NCBI RefSeq assembly: GCF_020535405.1
Contig: NZ_CP085036.1
Location: 1,860,001 to 1,924,000, forward strand
Direction: 5' to 3'
Length of the DNA stretch: 64,000 nucleotides
Source: Antiquaquibacter oligotrophicus
Lineage (GTDB): Bacteria; Actinomycetota; Actinomycetes; Actinomycetales; Microbacteriaceae
The stretch's first letter is position 1. Each line of letters starts with the position of its first letter. Positions 23,659 to 31,841 of this stretch are shown here, in pieces. A program made the position numbers and the translations under genes. The notes below the pieces were generated by a model. That model did no database searches. It was not told the DNA's origin and saw only the letters and a list, made by a program, of their open reading frames with translations.

Positions 23659-24417
23659 GTGCGTACTTTCCTCCACGACACCGGGATCATCTTCGGCCGT
23701 CAGTTGCGTTTGGCACTCCGCGAGCCGCTGTGGATCGTTATCGGGCTCACCCAACCGGTGCTCTACCTCGTGCTCTTCGGGCCGCTGCTCGAGCCCCTCG
23801 CATCGCAGCTCGGAGCGACGAATGCGTACGCGCTGTTCGTGCCGGGTCTGCTTGTGCAGTTGGCCGTGTTCGGTGCGCTCTTCGTAGGTTTCGGCTTCCT
23901 CGGCGAGTACCGCGACGGTGTGATCGAGGCAGAGCGTGTGACTCCCGCCTCGCGCACGGCGCTTCTCCTCGGGCGTGTGCTCAAGGACATGCTGCAGGTG
24001 AGTGTGCAGAGCGCCATCCTCGTGAGCCTTTCGTTCGCGTTCGGATTGCGCGGCTCGCTGGTGGGCATCCTCATCGGTTATCTGATCGCGGTTGTGCTCA
24101 CCGGCGCCGTCGCGGCGGCAGGCTACGCGCTCGCGCTCACGGTGAAAACCGAAGACTCGCTGGCGGCAGTCGCCAACGGGGTTTCGCTGCCGCTCATCCT
24201 GCTGAGCGGCATCCTGCTGCCCATGACGCTCGCGCCGGGCTGGTTGCAGACGGTGTCGGATGCCGTGCCGATCAAACACATCGTGCAGGGTATGCGCGAT
24301 CTCTTCGCCGGCGACATCTTCGGGCCAGGCCCGCTGTGGGCGCTCTTCTGGACCGCCGTGCTCGTCACCGCGGGTGTGTGGGTGGGTACGAGGGTCTTCC
24401 GCCGTCAGAACGCGTAG
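23659..24417 (+). CDS. ABC-2 type exporter permease (DrrB-like)
   Basis: 252 residues with six transmembrane helices and the ABC-2 pattern: RQLRLALREPLWIVIGLTQPVLYLVLFG at the start, an EYRDGVIEAERVTP cytoplasmic loop, and the signature GMRDLFAGDIFG near the end. The GTG start at 23659 is 2 bases from the ATPase stop. It pairs with the DrrA-like ATPase to form an exporter. The gene ends just before the 40-bp tandem repeats. Confidence 0.92.
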   Translation: MRTFLHDTGIIFGRQLRLALREPLWIVIGLTQPVLYLVLFGPLLEPLASQLGATNAYALFVPGLLVQLAVFGALFVGFGFLGEYRDGVIEAERVTPASRTALLLGRVLKDMLQVSVQSAILVSLSFAFGLRGSLVGILIGYLIAVVLTGAVAAAGYALALTVKTEDSLAAVANGVSLPLILLSGILLPMTLAPGWLQTVSDAVPIKHIVQGMRDLFAGDIFGPGPLWALFWTAVLVTAGVWVGTRVFRRQNA

Positions 24418-24420
24418 CCC

Positions 24421-24540
24421 GGGTGCCCGCTGATTGAGTAGCCGCGGCGCAGCCCGGCGTGGGTGCCCGCTGATTGAGTAGCCGCGGCGCAGCCCGGCGG
24501 GTGTGACCGCTGATTGAGTAGCCGCGGCGAAGCCCGGCGT
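24421..24540 (+). repeat. Three tandem copies of a 40-bp unit
   Basis: Units 24421-24460, 24461-24500 and 24501-24540. Each contains CGCTGATTGAGTAGCCGCGG and ends AGCCCGGCG; copies 1 and 2 differ only in the last base. The TTGAGTAG...TCGAAA motif resembles the intergenic repeats common in Microbacteriaceae genomes. Confidence 0.9.
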
Positions 24541-24613
24541 TATCGAAATCACGCCCCACGCGATCCGCTGGCGTGGTTTCGAGACGCGCACTTCGGTGCG
24601 CTCTTCAACCAGC
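24510..24613. repeat. Large imperfect inverted repeat between convergent genes
   Basis: Starting in the third tandem unit, CTGATTGAGTAGC...TATCGAAATCACGCC is mirrored by GGCGTGGTTTCGAGA...CTCTTCAACCAGC (arms about 45 bases, imperfect). It sits between the exporter permease and the convergent regulator gene and could form a long hairpin acting as a bidirectional terminator. Confidence 0.75.
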
Positions 24614-24626
24614 AGTGACGATGGAG

Positions 24627-25241
24627 TTACAGCAGCCCCAGCTCCATCGCCTTCGTGACGGCACGCGTGCGGTCGCCGACGCCGAGTTTCTCGAAGGCAT
24701 GGATGAGGTGTGTTTTGACGGTGGCCTCGCTGAGGTGGAGTTGCGCCGCGATCTCGCGGTTGCTGCGGCCGTCGGCGACGTGACGCAGCACCTCGGTTTC
24801 GCGGGCGCTGAGCGTGACCGTGGGGCGCGACATCCCGCGCACGAGAGAGGCCGCGATCGACGGTGCGAGCGCCACGTCCCCTCGCGCGACGGATCGGATG
24901 CCCGCCACAATCTCCTCGGGCGGTGCGGCTTTCAGCAGGTACCCGCTCGCGCCCGCCTCGATCGCGGTGAGGATGCTCGCATCCGACTCGTACGTGGTGA
25001 GCACGATCACGCGCACTCCCGGCTGGGCCGCGAGGATGCGCGAGGTGGCTTCGTCGCCGTCGAGTTCGGGCATCCTCAGGTCCATGAGCACGAGGTCGGG
25101 CTCGAGTGTCGCCGCGAGGGTCACGGCCTCGAGTCCGTCCGCCGCCTCACCGATCACATCGATGTCGTCGGCGGAGTCGAGAAGACTCACGATCCCGGCC
25201 CGGACGATGGGGTGGTCGTCGACCACAAGCACACGGATCAT
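24627..25241 (-). CDS. NarL/LuxR-type response regulator
   Basis: 204 residues. Receiver domain 1-120 with acidic pocket VVDDHP, phosphoacceptor Asp in LVLMDLRMPE and Lys in YLLKAAP; LuxR-type HTH 140-204 (LSARETEVLRHVADGRSNREIAAQL). The ATG at 25241 overlaps the kinase stop by 4 bases and fits the family start MIRVLVVDDH. The last gene of the operon ABC ATPase, permease, kinase, regulator (28056 to 24627), so it most likely controls that exporter. Confidence 0.94.
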   Translation of the reverse strand: MIRVLVVDDHPIVRAGIVSLLDSADDIDVIGEAADGLEAVTLAATLEPDLVLMDLRMPELDGDEATSRILAAQPGVRVIVLTTYESDASILTAIEAGASGYLLKAAPPEEIVAGIRSVARGDVALAPSIAASLVRGMSRPTVTLSARETEVLRHVADGRSNREIAAQLHLSEATVKTHLIHAFEKLGVGDRTRAVTKAMELGLL

Positions 25242-26368
25242 GGCGCGTTCCTCGGGATGCGGGCGGTGAGCACGGTCCCGCTGCGCGAGCTCGCGATGTC
25301 GAGTGAGCCCCCGACGAGGCTGAGGCGTTCGCGCATGCCGGGAAGCCCGAACCCGGTCGAGTCCGCCGCAGGGTTGAACCCGTGACCGTTGTCGCGCACG
25401 ACGAGTCCGACATCGGACGCCGAGCCGGAGAGTTCGATGGTCGCAGCGGTCGCCCCAGAATGTTTGCGCACATTCGCGAGTCCCTCTTGGGCGCACCGAA
25501 GGAGCACAACCTCGTCTTCACGGCCGAGTGGGCCGGGGTCGCCGGTCACGCTCACGGCCACACCGGTTTCGCGGGTAAACCGTTCGCCGAGCCGCCCGAG
25601 TGCCTCGAGCAGTTCCCCGTCCGCGAGGCCGACGGCGGCGCTCGCCGCCACGAGCGCCCGCGTCTCGGCGAGCGCGGTGCGAGCGCTGTCCTCGATGAGC
25701 TGGAGCCGGGCATCCGCCGCCGCCGGGTTATCCGCCAGCTCGCGCCGGGCCTGCTGGGTGAGGAGCACGAGGCCCGTGAGGTCTTGCGCGATCGTGTCGT
25801 GAATCTCGCGTGCCAGTCGTTCGCGTTCACTGGCGACCCCCGCGTCGCGGCTGACGACGGCGAGGCGGTCCTGGGTCGCGGTGAGTTCGTCGATGAGGTG
25901 CTTTCGTTCGTCGCTCAGTGTGGCGATCCGGGAGATCCACAGCCCAAACGCGAGGCTGAAGGCCAACGACAGGCCCGATGTGATGAGAGCCTGAGCGAGG
26001 TCGCCGGTACTGGCCAGAAATCCGAGCAGCACGGATACCGAGAGAGCGACGTTGGCGATGATCGCCTCTCGGGTGCGTCGCGCGACGATCCAGATCAAGG
26101 GATAACCGACGCATTGCAGGATCGCCGCGATCGGGTAGTGCGCGACGGCGAGGCCGAGGCTCAGCACGATAATGCCGGTGAGGGTGTATGCCGCGGTGGC
26201 CGACCGGAACGCCCTCCTGCCGATCACAAACCAGGCAGCGGCGAAGATGCCGATCGCCACGATGGCGCCGATCTTGCCGTCCACGCGCTCGTCCGACGCG
26301 ATCACCATGATGGTGAGCGCGCCGGACATGATCGAAACCGCGAGGTCCCACCAGCGGGGGTTTTCCAT
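25238..26368 (-). CDS. NarL-type sensor histidine kinase (HisKA_3)
   Basis: 376 residues. About five transmembrane helices in residues 10-150 with almost no extracytoplasmic sensor domain, so it likely senses within the membrane. HisKA_3 dimerisation domain with phospho-His190 in AREIHDTIAQDL, and a HATPase domain (RDNGHGF, GFGLPGMRERL). It begins immediately after the permease stop and overlaps its response regulator, as in intramembrane-sensing kinases linked to antibiotic-export ABC systems. Confidence 0.93.
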   Translation of the reverse strand: MENPRWWDLAVSIMSGALTIMVIASDERVDGKIGAIVAIGIFAAAWFVIGRRAFRSATAAYTLTGIIVLSLGLAVAHYPIAAILQCVGYPLIWIVARRTREAIIANVALSVSVLLGFLASTGDLAQALITSGLSLAFSLAFGLWISRIATLSDERKHLIDELTATQDRLAVVSRDAGVASERERLAREIHDTIAQDLTGLVLLTQQARRELADNPAAADARLQLIEDSARTALAETRALVAASAAVGLADGELLEALGRLGERFTRETGVAVSVTGDPGPLGREDEVVLLRCAQEGLANVRKHSGATAATIELSGSASDVGLVVRDNGHGFNPAADSTGFGLPGMRERLSLVGGSLDIASSRSGTVLTARIPRNAP

Positions 26369-27169
26369 TTAGGTATCCTTGCGGATCCACCGGAACGTCA
26401 GGCGAGTCACGATGAGTCCGACCACAAGCCAGATCGCGCACACGATAGCCACTCCGGCGAGGTTCCAGCTCTCGCCCTGCTCCATCGACTCGAAGCTTGC
26501 GGGCAGGAACACCTCCCGCATCCCCTGCGCCATCCACTTGAGCGGGAAGACGGATGCCACGTTCTGTAGCCACTCGGGCAGCATCGAGAACGCGAGGTAC
26601 ACGCCGGAGATGAACTGCAGCACGAGGGTGATGGGGATGATGACCGCCGTCGCAGACTTGCCGCTGCGGGGTAGCCCGCTGAGGGCGATGCCGAGGAGTG
26701 CCGACGTGGTCACCCCGAGCACAAACACCCAGACGAATGTGAGCCACTTCGACGGTTCCGTTGGCAGTGCCACTCCGAAGACGATGCTCGCCACCGCGAG
26801 GAGGAGAAGCGCTTGCAGGATGCCCGTGACAAAAACTTGCCCGATCTTGCCGATGAAGTAGCTCATCACCGGCAGCGGGGTGCCGCCGAGTCGTTTGAGG
26901 GTGCCATCAGATTTTTCGTTCGCGATGTCGATCGACATGTTCTGCAGACCGCTCAGGAGGAGGCCTGCGGCGAGCATTCCGGGCAGGTAGAACGCGGCGG
27001 CGCTGATCTCCTCGCCGGGTGGGCCGAAGGTCTGCGAGCTGAAGGCCGTCGAGAAAATCGTGAGCATAACAACGGGGAAAAGGAAGGTGAAGAAAACCGA
27101 GTCGCCCTGCCTGAAGTAGGAACGCACCTCGTAACCGATACGGCTTCCGCCGAGAGCGATGGTGTTCAC
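26369..27169 (-). CDS. ABC-2 type exporter permease
   Basis: 266 residues, six helices. FRQGDSVFFTFLFPVVMLTIFSTAF at the start, NMSIDIANEKSDGTLKRLGGTPLP in the cytoplasmic loop and the ABC-2 signature WMAQGMREVFLPASFE near the end. It overlaps the upstream ATPase by 4 bases and abuts the kinase. The operon layout suggests a self-regulated exporter, for example for a peptide antibiotic or cell-envelope compound; the substrate is not readable. Confidence 0.92.
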   Translation of the reverse strand: MNTIALGGSRIGYEVRSYFRQGDSVFFTFLFPVVMLTIFSTAFSSQTFGPPGEEISAAAFYLPGMLAAGLLLSGLQNMSIDIANEKSDGTLKRLGGTPLPVMSYFIGKIGQVFVTGILQALLLLAVASIVFGVALPTEPSKWLTFVWVFVLGVTTSALLGIALSGLPRSGKSATAVIIPITLVLQFISGVYLAFSMLPEWLQNVASVFPLKWMAQGMREVFLPASFESMEQGESWNLAGVAIVCAIWLVVGLIVTRLTFRWIRKDT

Positions 27170-28056
27170 AGTGCCACCTCTTCCTTTGCGGTGCTGGCCC
27201 CGGCCTCAGAGGCGAAAGCCCCGCTCTCGGTGTCGCCGACGAGCTGCAGGTACACGTCCTCGAGGCTGGGGCGGATGACCTCAAGGCCCTCCGGTTCCCC
27301 GAGCTGGGCGACGACGGCGCCAGGGGTGGTTGTGCGCTGTTCGCGCTGCACCCCGTTCTCGAGCCATCGCACGACGGGGGTGCGGGCATCCGGGCCACCG
27401 ATTTCGTTGATGCCTCCGAGCGCGACCATACGCCCGCCGGCGATGACCCCGGCTCGGTCACTCAGTTGTGCCGCCTCGTCGAGGTAGTGGGTGGTCAGCA
27501 GGATGCTCGTCCCCTCAGCCTTGAGGCGCCGGATGAGCTCCCAGAACTGCCGCCTCGCCTCCGGGTCGAATCCGGTGGTCGGCTCGTCGAGGAAGAGCAG
27601 CTCGGGGCGTCCGATGACACCGAGGGCGACGTCAACTCGTCGCCGCTGACCGCCGGAGAGTTTGCGGATGAGCGTCTTCTGCTTCTCCTCGAGACCCACG
27701 GCGGCGATGACCTCGTCGACATCGCGCGGGCTGGGGTAGAAGCGGGCGAAGTGGCTGAGCTGCTCGCGCACCGTCACGTTGCCACTCTCGCCGCTGGACT
27801 GGAGCACGATGCCGAGTTTGGCTTTCCAGTCGAGGCCGCCCTTCTCGGGATCGGTGCCGAGCACGGAGACGGTGCCGCTCGTGCGATCGCGGTAGCCCTC
27901 GAGGATTTCGATGGTGCTGGATTTGCCGGCGCCGTTCGGGCCGAGCAGCGCAAAGGTCTCACCGCGGCGGATGTCGAAGCTCACGCCGTCGACGGCCGTG
28001 AAGGAGCCGTACTTCTTGTGCAGGTCATCGACCAGCACAACGGATTCTGATGTCAT
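27166..28056 (-). CDS. ABC-2 type exporter ATP-binding protein
   Basis: 296 residues. Walker A GPNGAGKSS, Q-loop VLQSSGE, signature LSGGQRRR, Walker B LLFLDEPTTGFDP and TTHYLDEA are all present. Ends in a variable tail of about 70 residues. First gene of the four-gene exporter/two-component operon, ATG start at 28056. A 42-base gap separates it from the small membrane protein gene upstream, which could be part of the same transcript. Confidence 0.94.
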   Translation of the reverse strand: MTSESVVLVDDLHKKYGSFTAVDGVSFDIRRGETFALLGPNGAGKSSTIEILEGYRDRTSGTVSVLGTDPEKGGLDWKAKLGIVLQSSGESGNVTVREQLSHFARFYPSPRDVDEVIAAVGLEEKQKTLIRKLSGGQRRRVDVALGVIGRPELLFLDEPTTGFDPEARRQFWELIRRLKAEGTSILLTTHYLDEAAQLSDRAGVIAGGRMVALGGINEIGGPDARTPVVRWLENGVQREQRTTTPGAVVAQLGEPEGLEVIRPSLEDVYLQLVGDTESGAFASEAGASTAKEEVAL

Positions 28057-28098
28057 GAACCCATCGTGCTGGTCGACGGCAGATTACGGCAGCGGTAC

Positions 28099-28350
28099 TT
28101 AGGTTGAATCCTCGGTCAACCGATCGGTGGATGCCGACCGCGTGCGGCCGCGGCCGATGGCTCGTGAGATGCCGCCGATGAGGCCTGCGACCACCATGAG
28201 CGCGCCGAACGCGACGACGAGCCACGCCACGGTTGACCAGCTCCACGAACCGAACACGGCGGTGATGGCGACGACACTGGCAACGAGGAGCAGGATGGCG
28301 CCCCAGGTGATCGTCGAGCCGCGCGGGGCAAGGGGGGTGTTGTCGCTCAT
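28099..28350 (-). CDS. Small membrane protein (83 aa)
   Basis: Two transmembrane helices (about 14-34 and 40-62) and a basic C-terminal tail (RAIGRGRTRSAST). No family recognised. It overlaps the PspC gene by 4 bases (ATGA), so it belongs to that operon and probably works with the PspC protein at the membrane. Its start MSDNTPLAPRG has no signal peptide character. Confidence 0.8.
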   Translation of the reverse strand: MSDNTPLAPRGSTITWGAILLLVASVVAITAVFGSWSWSTVAWLVVAFGALMVVAGLIGGISRAIGRGRTRSASTDRLTEDST

Positions 28351-29819
28351 CGGAGGTCTCCTTCGTCGATGACGCGGATCTCGCCCGCGCCGAGCTGTAC
28401 TGATACGTAGATGGGTGCTTCGTCGCGGACGCTGTCGTCGAAGAACGTCGACTGGAACAGTCCGCGGCCTTCGACCCCGTCATCCGTGACCGACGCGGTG
28501 TCGATCGACCCGGCGAGCACGTTGCCCGAGAACTGCACCCGCGCGTCATCGGGAACGATCACGGTGATCTCCCCGGCGCCAGCCACCAATCGGATGCTGT
28601 CCGGTATCTCGCGAGCCGGCCCGGGGCTCGGCAGCTCCGTGAGGTCGAGCTGCACACGCCCGGCGCCGATGACGTAATCCTGCGACGACGTGGGGGTGAG
28701 GGTCGTTCCGGAGCCCGCGACAACGAGTGCGCTGCCCCGGCCGAGCGAGAGGGTGTCGGTGCCGAAGGACAGACCCCACACGATGAGCAGGGGAACCAGG
28801 AGCACACTCGCGAGACCGGATGCCCCGCCCGAGCGCTTACCGCGCACACCGTTGATCACGATCCCGAGCGCGAGCACCGCGAGAGCGGCGGCAGCGCCGA
28901 CAACAAACGGGATGACGCGGGACGATGGCCACGCCGTCGACAGCCACACGGTGGTGATCCCCCCGGCGACGAGGGCGAGCCCGATGACGACGAGCGAGAA
29001 GAGAGGGTTCGATCGGGTGCGAGCCCACTCGGCCCGCTCCTTGTCGCGCTGCACGGCGCGGGCGGCGCGAGCCTCCTCAGCGGCCGCGCGCGCTGCCGCG
29101 GCACGGTCGCTCGCCTGCTGGTTGCGGAACGCCTCCTGCTCGGCGCGGACCTTGGCCTGTTGTTCGCGCCAGTCCGCGAGCTCCGGCTCCGTGGCATCCT
29201 TCGGCGGTGCGGTCGGCGTGGTGACGGTCGACTCCGAAGCGACGAAGGAGGCGGCTGGCGGCGGCACGGGAACGTGCGGCGCGCCGGTGCTGCGCCGGGC
29301 GAGCCAGACGATGAGCCACACGAGGAGGCCGAGCAGAACGAGTGTCCACAGTGTGCGACCGACGGCATCACCCCACCGTGGCTCACCCCAGAACCCGGCT
29401 CCGAGGAACCAGAACCCCTGCGTCACCGGCAGCATGGCGAGAACAAAGAAGGCGGCGATACCGGCGATCGCTGGCTCAACGACACCGCGGAAAAGCTGCT
29501 CGAGGTGAATCTTGTCCTTGGCGTCCGGTAGCAGGAGCCACGCGGCCGCATACAGCAGGATGGCCGGGCCACCCAATACCGCGATCACCACAGCGATACC
29601 GCGCACGATGATGGGGTCGATGCCGAGACGCACGGCGATGCCGGCGCAGACGCCGCCAATCCATCCGGGCTCTCTGCGCACGTCGAGTGAGCGCAACCAG
29701 CTGAAGAAGCGGTCGCCCGCGGTCGCTGCCCGTGTCGGCTCCGGCGCCGCCTTTGGCGTCGGCGGAGTCTCAGTGTGGTCTGTGGTCTCGGTGTGATCCG
29801 AGGATGGTGTGCTGGACAT
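28347..29819 (-). CDS. PspC domain membrane protein with C-terminal LiaF/toast-rack-like domain
   Basis: 490 residues. An acidic Thr/Glu/Pro-rich start, a PspC domain (about 38-100, GGVCAGIAVRLGIDPIIVRGIAVV), several transmembrane helices, a long charged Ala/Glu/Arg-rich coiled segment (about 215-280), further helices, and a C-terminal beta-rich domain (about 375-490) with alternating GAGRVQLDLTEL / GAGEITVIVPDDARV repeats, like the cell-envelope stress proteins of the LiaF group. Divergent from a kinase that also starts with a PspC domain, so the two probably form one envelope-stress sensing module. Confidence 0.88.
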   Translation of the reverse strand: MSSTPSSDHTETTDHTETPPTPKAAPEPTRAATAGDRFFSWLRSLDVRREPGWIGGVCAGIAVRLGIDPIIVRGIAVVIAVLGGPAILLYAAAWLLLPDAKDKIHLEQLFRGVVEPAIAGIAAFFVLAMLPVTQGFWFLGAGFWGEPRWGDAVGRTLWTLVLLGLLVWLIVWLARRSTGAPHVPVPPPAASFVASESTVTTPTAPPKDATEPELADWREQQAKVRAEQEAFRNQQASDRAAAARAAAEEARAARAVQRDKERAEWARTRSNPLFSLVVIGLALVAGGITTVWLSTAWPSSRVIPFVVGAAAALAVLALGIVINGVRGKRSGGASGLASVLLVPLLIVWGLSFGTDTLSLGRGSALVVAGSGTTLTPTSSQDYVIGAGRVQLDLTELPSPGPAREIPDSIRLVAGAGEITVIVPDDARVQFSGNVLAGSIDTASVTDDGVEGRGLFQSTFFDDSVRDEAPIYVSVQLGAGEIRVIDEGDLR

Positions 29820-29857
29820 ACTTCGATGGTGGCCTCGCCCGCGGGTGCTCGCTATGA

Positions 29858-29887
29858 GGTATCACCCTGATTGAACCCTGAGATACC
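29858..29887. promoter_or_regulatory. Inverted and direct repeats between divergent PspC genes
   Basis: GGTATC and GATACC flank two copies of ACCCTGA separated by TTGA. The block lies midway in the 114-base intergenic region, a plausible binding site for the LuxR-type regulator encoded at 31097, controlling both directions. Confidence 0.5.
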
Positions 29888-29933
29888 CCGACGGCGGGTG
29901 CCGGGGTCGGCAAACCCTGCTTGGATTCCTTAG

Positions 29934-31100
29934 GTGACCACGATCGAACGCCCCGCCCTCACACGTCCCCGCGACGTGTACCTGGGTGGTGTGTGCCTCG
30001 GTGTGGCGGCGCACCTCGGGTGGAGCGTGCGTCGCACCAGGATGCTCGCCCTCGCGCTCGCCGTTGCTGGCGGGTCGGGCATCCTGCTGTACCTGTGGCT
30101 CTGGGCCTTCGTGCCCCTCGACCCGCCGGAGCCGGACGCAGAACCGGCGGTCCGCCGACGAGTCCCGGCCGCCGCTGTCGCCATCGGTATCGCGACGGTT
30201 GCGCTCGCCGTGGTGCTGTCCGTCGCGTGGTCAAACGATGGCGCACTGACGGCTGCGCTGCTTGCGACCACGTTCGCGACCGGTGTGGCCGTGGCGTGGA
30301 GTCTCGGTTTCGACAGGCACGACCCCCGTCGTTCGGCACGCTACGGCCTGTGGGTGCGCGGTCTTGCCGTGGGCATCCTCGCCGTCGCCGGCATCATCGC
30401 GCTGTTGGCGAGGCCTACCGCGATCAATGCCGTCATCGGCGTCGGCATGGTGGTGCTCGCGGTGGGGGTCATCGTCGCGCCTCGGGTTGTCGCGCTGTCC
30501 AGCGACCTGCAGGATGCTCGCACCGCGCGTGTCCGCGAGGAGCAGCGCGCGGAGATCGCCGCGCACCTCCACGACTCGGTGTTGCAGACCCTGGCCCTCA
30601 TCCAGAATCGTGCGGGAGCTTCGAGTGAGGTGGCCCGCATCGCTCGCGCCCAGGAGCGGGAGCTCCGCGACTGGCTGTTTGTTGGCGACACACCGACGGT
30701 CGCCGACCTCGCGACCGAGCTGCGTTCGGTCGCGGCCGCCATCGAACTCGACTACCCGGTGCGCATCGACGTGGTGACGGCAGGCGAGTCCGTCGAGAAC
30801 TCGAGCGCGGCTCTCGTGTCGGCATCCCGCGAGGCGATGCTCAACGCCGCCCGGCACGCCGGCGGCGAGGTTTCCGTTTATCTCGAAGCGTCGAGCGCCG
30901 AGATCGACGTGTTCATCCGCGACCGCGGGCCGGGTGTCGACCTCGACGCCCTGCCGGGCGACCGCCTGGGCATCAGGGAGTCGATCATCGGACGGATGTC
31001 ACGCGCCGGAGGAACGGCGACACTGCGACCGGGCGCGGGCGGAGGCACCGAGGTGCACCTGCACCTCGACACGGCCGCGCACCAGGGAGGGGACACATGA
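29934..31100 (+). CDS. PspC-domain sensor histidine kinase
   Basis: 388 residues. An N-terminal PspC domain (about 8-62, YLGGVCLGVAAHLGWSVRRTRML) is fused to four further transmembrane helices and a kinase core with phospho-His213 in AAHLHDSVLQTLALIQ (HisKA_3-like, note HLHDS instead of ERxRIAR-EHD) and a HATPase region (VSASREAMLNAARHAGG, DRGPGVD). It matches the actinobacterial PspC-kinases related to MacS/LiaS. GTG start at 29934, no clear ribosome site. Overlaps its response-regulator gene by 4 bases. Confidence 0.92.
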   Translation: MTTIERPALTRPRDVYLGGVCLGVAAHLGWSVRRTRMLALALAVAGGSGILLYLWLWAFVPLDPPEPDAEPAVRRRVPAAAVAIGIATVALAVVLSVAWSNDGALTAALLATTFATGVAVAWSLGFDRHDPRRSARYGLWVRGLAVGILAVAGIIALLARPTAINAVIGVGMVVLAVGVIVAPRVVALSSDLQDARTARVREEQRAEIAAHLHDSVLQTLALIQNRAGASSEVARIARAQERELRDWLFVGDTPTVADLATELRSVAAAIELDYPVRIDVVTAGESVENSSAALVSASREAMLNAARHAGGEVSVYLEASSAEIDVFIRDRGPGVDLDALPGDRLGIRESIIGRMSRAGGTATLRPGAGGGTEVHLHLDTAAHQGGDT

Positions 31101-31744
31101 CCACCGTGCTCATCGTGGACGACCACTCGATTTTCCGCTCGGGTCTGCGGGCGGACCTCGACACGTCCCTCGACGTGGTCGGGGAGGCGGCGACCGTCGA
31201 TGAGGCGATCGCGCTCATCGCCGCGCAGAAACCCCAGGTCGTGTTGCTCGACGTGCACCTGCCAGGAGGCACGGGTGGCGGCGGTGCCGAGGTGATCCGC
31301 GGATCCAGCGCGTTGCTGGCGGAGGTGCGGTTCCTCGCGCTCAGCGTGTCCGACTCCGCCGAGGACGTTGTGGGGGTGATTCGTGCCGGGGCGCGCGGAT
31401 ACATCACCAAGGGATCGTCGGGTGCGGAGGTGAGTCGCGCGGTGGAGGCCGTGGCATCCGGGGACGCGGTGTTCTCGCCGCGGCTCGCGGGGTTTGTGCT
31501 CGATGCGTTCGGCGCGGTCGCCGGCGAGCAGGCCGAGTCGAGTGACGAGCTGGATCGTCTGTCGGCTCGCGAGCGGGAGGTCATGCGCCTCATCGCGCGC
31601 GGCTACTCGTACAAGGAGACCGCGGGGGAGCTGTTCATCTCGGTCAAGACGGTCGAAACCCACGTCTCTGCCGTGTTGCGTAAGCTCCAGCTGTCGTCAC
31701 GGCACGAACTCACCGCGTGGGCAAGCGCCCGCAAACTCCTTTAG
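31097..31744 (+). CDS. NarL/LuxR-type response regulator partner of the PspC kinase
   Basis: 215 residues. Receiver with VDDHSIF, phospho-Asp in VVLLDVHLPGG, Lys in YITKGSSG; LuxR HTH at about 150-215 (LSAREREVMRLIARGYSYKETAGELFISVKTVETH). The loop after the phospho-Asp is slightly expanded by Gly residues (GGTGGGGAEV). The ATG at 31097 overlaps the kinase stop. Repeat copy B begins at its stop codon. Confidence 0.94.
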   Translation: MTTVLIVDDHSIFRSGLRADLDTSLDVVGEAATVDEAIALIAAQKPQVVLLDVHLPGGTGGGGAEVIRGSSALLAEVRFLALSVSDSAEDVVGVIRAGARGYITKGSSGAEVSRAVEAVASGDAVFSPRLAGFVLDAFGAVAGEQAESSDELDRLSAREREVMRLIARGYSYKETAGELFISVKTVETHVSAVLRKLQLSSRHELTAWASARKLL

Positions 31745-31820
31745 ACGTCGCTCAGCGTCGCTTCGCTCGCTGAGGTTTGCCGTCCGCGCGCATGTATGAA
31801 CCTCAGCGCACGCACCAAAC
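31744..31820 (+). repeat. Dispersed intergenic repeat, copy B
   Basis: GACGTCGCTCAGCG, CGCTCGCTGAGGTTTG and GTATGAACC blocks line up with copy A at 21950. The element begins on the last base of the regulator's stop codon. Confidence 0.75.
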
Positions 31821-31841
31821 CTGGGCGACGGATGACACGGT

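Noticed and set aside
24421..24540. 40-bp tandem repeat as a CRISPR array
   Set aside because: The units are directly adjacent with no unique spacers, only three copies exist, and no cas gene is in the window.
23338..24591. 417-codon minus-strand frame across the exporter genes and tandem repeats
   Set aside because: It reads opposite the well-supported ABC ATPase and permease and through the repeats; the product is low-complexity and repeat-encoded.
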